DNA of 64,000 bases. Origin: Desmodesmus armatus. Lineage: Eukaryota; Chlorophyta; Chlorophyceae; Sphaeropleales; Scenedesmaceae. This document shows, in pieces, positions 58,905-64,000 of this stretch; the first letter of the stretch is position 1, and each line of letters starts with the position of its first letter. Made by a program: the position numbers and the translations under genes. The notes below the pieces were generated by a model. The model was given only the letters and a program-made list of their open reading frames with translations. It had not been told where the DNA came from and did not search any database. The stretch is taken from assembly GCA_007449985.2 (NCBI GenBank), contig VIIQ02000836.1, positions 186,001-250,000 on the forward strand. Reading direction: 5' to 3'.

Positions 58905-61900
58905 TCACTGCTGCGCCTCTCGCTGCTGCAGCAACTGGTCACACATGCCCATCAACTCCTGCACCTCCATCTGCTTGGCCTGCAGCTGCTGCTCAACCTG
59001 CACCACCAACAGCGGCACCAGAAAGGCAGAACACCCATGGGTCTCTTGCTGCCACAGGAGGGGCGCACTGCTGCAGCACTAGCCTGTGGTGCCGTAGACA
59101 GGCAGCACATGTTTGTGACTTACTGCAGGAGCCCCACTGGCACCCGCAGGTCATGCACCACAAGCAGTCCTCTACTGGCAGGCCTCTTGGCTTCGCTGAT
59201 CGAGCTGGCAAGAGCTAACCCCGAGATGAAAGGTTTTGAACCGCCACTGGCGCAGATGAACCTGCACACCCACCTCCTTGAGAGAGCTGGACTTGTGGGC
59301 GTAGCGTGTCTTGAGGGTTGACCAGTCGCTCTTGTGCTTCTCAGCTGCTGCCAGGAGCTGCTGCCGCTCGTTCAGTAGCTGCTGGCACTCGTTGTAGTAC
59401 TGCACGGCCTTGTTGGATTCCTCGTGCGCCTACAGGCATCAGCAGATCAGCACCATGGTAACATGCACAATTCAGCACCATGCGTGACCAAAGCTGGTGT
59501 TTGGCTGGTCCCTACCCAAGGAGCGAAGCACACTGAGCTGCGCAATTGCGCGAGCCGCAGTCAACATGCCATTGGCTTTGGACGCAATAGCGGGTACGAG
59601 TGCAGCAACCCTGCCCATGCACAGTGTGATCCGGCGCACCTTCTCCCGCGCATGCTCCTTGGCTGTCTGTGCTGCAATCAGCTGCTCCATGGCCTTTTCC
59701 AGCTTGCCCCGCAGCTCGTTGTTGATGCGCGTCATGTCGGCCAGATCCTGTTGGTGGGCGACACACAGCAGACACAACAGCATGGCTCAGCACATGTCCA
59801 TGTGTCTTACAACCAAGCACAGCATCGCAACTGAGGGCAGCAGCACACCCCTGTGTGTGCGCTCAATATGTTCTTGAGATTGCATCTGCCACTAGGGTCA
59901 AATTGGCAGAAAATCCTCACACATACGTATCTTGTCCGTGCGGGAGCAGCAGTAAGGTTGATGCTGCGATCCTGTTGCAAGGATCAGCTGCAACCCCCAC
60001 CTTGTCCTTGGCCACCAGTGCCAGGTCGAGCTCAGCGCTGCGCTGCTGCTCCTTCTGCAGCGCGCCCTGCAGGCCCATGCTGTTGGCCCTCACAGCAGTG
60101 AGCTCAGTGTCCAGCATGTCCACACGGTCCATCGCCTGGTTGCGCTCCGCTTGCATCTGCACATGAGGTGGTGCAGCGAAGAGGAACACGGGTGGTGGAA
60201 TCAATTGCGACGTCAAGGTGTGAGTGAAACAACCAATCGTACAGCACAAGGGAGTCGAGCAGGCAGTACATTTGCATCATTGAAGGGGGTACTGCATTGC
60301 ATGTGGCAACGGCAGTGCAGAGGACAAGCTTCTCATAATGCAGCCAAGGAGTGCACTGCGTTTGGCTCAGAGGGTAGTGGGGATGCTACTGGGCGACAAC
60401 ATCAGCAGCAGGGCCTACATGCACTCCCTGCACCGCACCTGCTCAAGCTGCGCCTGCAGGGCCAGGTTCAGCTGCTTCTGCTGCTCCGTGTCCTGTTTGG
60501 CCACGTCCAGCAGCCCCGCAGCCTCCTGCATCTTGGCCTTGATCTGGGCCTGCAGCGCCCCATTGGCCTGCCGCTCAGCCTGCAGCGCCATCTTGGCCTC
60601 CTGCAGCTGCTCCTCCGCATACAGCCGTGCCTGCTTCTCCATCTCCTCCTGGCTGTTGAGCTCAGTCTTCTCAAACTCATAGATGTCGACCTGCAGGCAC
60701 AGCACAGCAGCATCAGGACCAGGGTGAGGTGCTTGTGTTTTCCTTACAGGCGTCACCCCCCGCCTGCTTGGGTGTCAGCTGGGTTGGTTGTAAGGACAGA
60801 CGGAAGAAGGGCCCCAGACGTGCTTCCCGCCTTTTGGTTCACCTTGGGCGAGCCACTCATTTCACACAGTGGACAGCGTGGTGGTGCAGGACACAGCGGC
60901 AAGTGTGCATTGAGGCTCCCAGACACGCAGAACAGCAGCCCACACCAACCCATTATGCAGGGAGACCCTGTCAATGCAACCTGCTCAATCCAACAGCACG
61001 CGCTCCTGCTCCCTTACCTGCTCCTTGAGCCGCATGTTCTCTCCCTCCAGCTCCTTCACCCTCTTCTCCAGGGCCGTGATCTGCTTGATGGCCATCTTCT
61101 CATGCATGTCACGCAGCCCGTCCGTCAGCTCAGGTGAGGTCATGCGCTCCACCAGCTGGGCGCGCAGGGCCGTGCCTCCGGGGCTGACTGGATGCATGTT
61201 GGCTGCTGGAGTGCGGGCTGCAGCCACAACAACAGCCAAGGAGGATGAGTGACAGCTCATGGGAGGGCAGCCACTTCCATGGGCATCCCATTACTGCTGC
61301 TTCCTGATAGGTCTCAACAGCATACTGACGTACAGCTTCCAATCTCAGAGATCTCGTTATCCTCAGCTGGCCAGCACAACACAGACGTCCCGGCTGCAGA
61401 CCACACCAAAAAAGCCCCTCACCTGGGTATGGCGTGGTGCCAAAGCCTGCTGCTGCTGCTGCCAGGTTCTGTGCCAGGCGCTGCGCCTCCTGTGCCATGC
61501 CCAGCTTCTCAAAGGCACCGTCATCCTGCACAGCCATTCAGACACACAATCGCAGTGACAGAAGGCCTAACCCCCATATGTAGATGCAGTGGATGCCTGC
61601 CAGCAGTATTGTTCATGCCAGGGGTGGCGCAAAGAAACAGTCCCATGCCAAACCCACAATCCCACCCATCCCGTGCATCTTGCGGCACGTGTCTCTGTTG
61701 CTTTGCCACCCTCAGGTCCCTGCAGTCTCACCGTGAAGTCAAAGGGGCTGCTGTCCACCAGAGGGGCGTTCAGGGCTGCATCAATGGGCAGTGCCGCCAG
61801 GGCACCCCTGAAGGGTGTGGTGGTGTACAGGCTGTTGTACACCGCACTGGGGCTGGCAGCGCGTGCATCCAGCAACGAGGGCGTGCTGCCATCACCAGAG

Positions 61901-64000
61901 GTGTCCTGCAAGAAGCAGCGCGGCATGCATGCCGTTATGTCAGGCTCCGCAGGTATGTGTGTGCATCTACAATCTAGAGATTTGAAGGCAAAACCTGGCC
62001 CAGACCCATGATCATGAATAGAAGCGACAAGATGTCGGTGGTGGCACCGGACAACCAGTTATATCAGCATAGCAACCAGTGCCAACACCTCTCTGCTCTC
62101 CATTTCTCCTCCTCGCACGTCGCCGAGCCTGCCAAACCCAGCGCAGTGAGGCACCACATGACACAGCCACACCTCCAGATAGTCACTACCCACATCCACA
62201 GCCCGAGCGTGTGTCTTGTGCTGGACTCACCTGACCCATGCCCGAAGCTGCACCCAAGTTGGGCATCAGTTGCATTGTAGGGCTGACGTTCATGCCCCCC
62301 ACCAGGGGAGGGCTGAGGCCGCAGTCCACTCCACCCATGCGGTGAGCTGAGCCGATGTCACGAATGGCTGAACCGACAGCAGAAGACATGGCCGAAGCAG
62401 GCGTGCCTCCCAGCTGCAGGACAGCACATGGCAAGTACAACAAACAGGGAGCAGCATTGGTGGGCGGCAGTGTTTGTGCTGCGCTCCCCTACTTGCTGCA
62501 TGAACCCCTTGGCTTGCTCAGCCCCTGCCTGCCACACGAACATGATTTTGGGACTGGTGGACGGCTGTTCCAGACAACACTGCAAGAAGCACCACTCACA
62601 GCTGCAGCTGAGCACCCAGCAGCCCCAGAAAATGTTGGCATGAACAGTTTGCTCACCTGATTGTGCCGTGCTCCCACTCCTGCCATGTGCCCCATCGTCA
62701 GGGTGGGTGTGCTGTAGACGCTGCCTGGTGTCATGCCCAGGCAAGGGCTGCCGCCAGGTGCAGACATAGCCAGCTGCCGTACTGGTGAGGTGCCAGGGGA
62801 GCCTGCTGCTGCAGCCTCATAGCGGGAGCTGCACCGGCTGTGGGAGCTGCCGCCAGTGGAAGTCCTGTGTTGAGGGCAGACAGAAACGACACAAAGGCAC
62901 TCAGCGCGTAAGGGCATGACGCGTAACTTTGCACGAAGAGAACGGTTGTGCATGCGTCATACTATGATGTCGTGCAGGACACAGCACTTGATGGTCATGT
63001 ACATTTGACTATAAACCACCTGAGTCCAACCAAGGGCAGCTGCTGCGTTATAATTGCAGACCCAATCAGCAACCACCAAAGGTACAGCATTGCTAGTCAG
63101 TGCTACTCACTCCTCTGGAATAGGGCTGGTTGCAAAGCCCTCTGCAACCGATGTCAGGGGGTTGAGCTGACTGCCAAAGCCAACAGCCACCCGCTGTGGC
63201 CCTCCGTGCGCCAGCAGCCGTCCAGCAGCACCCGCAGCTGCTGCTGCCTGCCCTGCCAGCAGGGCCCCGCCTGTGAGCTGCTGCATGTCCTGGTCATCCA
63301 AGCTGTCCTCCACCATTAGGGTTGTCCCCACTGCGCGGCTGGGGTCTGAGAGGAACAGGGGGATGGACTCCCGCACCATGGACACAGGGGTGCGGCCAGT
63401 GCGGCGGCTGCCTGATGTGGGCCTGGGGCCTGCAGACATGATGGGGCTGCTGAAGGGAGCTGCGCGGCTGTCTGCTGCTGCTGTGGGGCTGCTTGCTTGC
63501 TGCAGGTCGTCTGTGCACAGCAGAGAGGGACAGCAGCAGAACCATGTTCAAAGGAACTCAGCAGGGCATTGCAAGCAAGCAAGCGGCAAACAAACTGGCT
63601 ATAGCTTGCCACTGGATGTATGTGTCAGCACATATGATGCAAGCCGCAAAGAGCAACAGGCACAGCCACATCTGCCCCACCCACCACTCAGTGCACCGCT
63701 CACCTTGATCCACCCCATGTGGCAGCACAGGCTCCTCTGAGGCCTCTGGCATGAGTGCTGGCTCAAAGTCCACACCAGCTTCCTCAGGCAGCAGCCCACA
63801 CTCCTCCTCAAGCAGCTGGAAGTCATCAAGTGCTTCAGCCGCAGCCACACCCGCTGGCTGCTCTGCCTCGCGTGCTGCAGCATGCTGCTGCGGCTCAGGC
63901 ACAGCCACCTCCACAGGCGCTGGTGGGTCTACTGCAGCTGGCTGCTGCTGATCCAGCTGGTGTGAAGAGCCGCTGCATTCCTGCAGCAGGCCGGGGTGCC
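58905..64000 (-). CDS. Coiled-coil protein of unknown function (5' part beyond window)
   Basis: Not recognised. Exons seen, 5' to 3': 63704->64000, 63111-63510, 62657-62864, 62231-62413, 61732-61905, 61423-61525, 61018-61217, 60439-60690, 60001-60156, 59640-59747, 59274-59429, 58905-58997; all phases match. The N-terminal part seen is acidic and Pro/Ala-rich (LDDFQLLEEECGLLPEE). Then comes a Ser/Gly/Pro-rich, disordered region with many SP/TP sites (RPTSGSRRTGRTPVS, GSPGTSPVRQ, NVSPTMQ), possible proline-directed kinase targets. From about nt 61150 downward the rest is almost continuous coiled coil rich in Glu, Gln, Lys and Leu (ALEKRVKELEGENMRLKEQ, ERNQAMDRVDMLDTEL, NNELRGKLEKAMEQL), ending LLQQREAQQ. 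The order suggests a structural or cytoskeletal scaffold, but no family could be named. Confidence 0.78.

Overview
The window reads as nuclear DNA from a green alga (chlorophyte). The coding regions are GC-rich and full of Gln/Ala/Ser runs encoded by CAG/GCA/AGC repeats. Genes are densely packed and split into many short exons by GT-AG introns, nearly all with a CTGCAG-type acceptor. TGTAA, the usual chlorophyte polyadenylation motif, follows several stop codons. The gene set is typically eukaryotic (XPD, EMC6, TMEM147, PSMA5, IMPDH, SLC44, mitochondrial carrier). A Sphaeropleales/Chlorophyceae-like alga fits, but the genus is not resolved. All exon coordinates were deduced by eye from frame, splice motifs and family similarity, and checked for phase.

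Layout: 118-4613 (+) ubiquitin-specific protease with an N-terminal MYND finger and a C-terminal CS-like domain; 5315-10749 (-) SLC44/CTL choline-transporter-like protein; 11053-16785 (-) XPD/ERCC2 helicase; 17275-19719 (+) acidic protein of unknown function; 20444-21871 (+) 173-aa protein of unknown function; 22254-24445 (-) TKL-type kinase; 25034-37705 (+) RING-ARM-kinase module followed by a duplicated kinase module, a membrane hairpin and a degenerate kinase; 38986-42945 (-) IMP dehydrogenase; 43945-47169 (-) MFS DHA1-type transporter; 47778-49037 (+) EMC6; 50006-52958 (-) proteasome alpha5; 53345-56193 (+) TMEM147; 56363-57824 (+) mitochondrial carrier; 58905->64000 (-) coiled-coil protein running off the right edge.

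Most genes are unrelated housekeeping genes. Two neighbourhoods stand out. At 22-38 kb, three TKL-like kinase domains plus one degenerate kinase domain lie side by side. The + strand part looks like an internally duplicated gene: a RING E3 / armadillo / kinase module, then a second kinase copy that has lost the DFG aspartate, then a TM hairpin and a C-terminal pseudokinase. The two parts may form one very long gene (about 2238 aa), because a phase-0 donor just before the first stop fits the next module's acceptor. At 47.8-56.2 kb, EMC6, proteasome alpha5 and TMEM147 are adjacent; EMC6 and TMEM147 both serve membrane-protein biogenesis in the ER. A near-perfect 53-bp-stem hairpin lies in an EMC6 intron.
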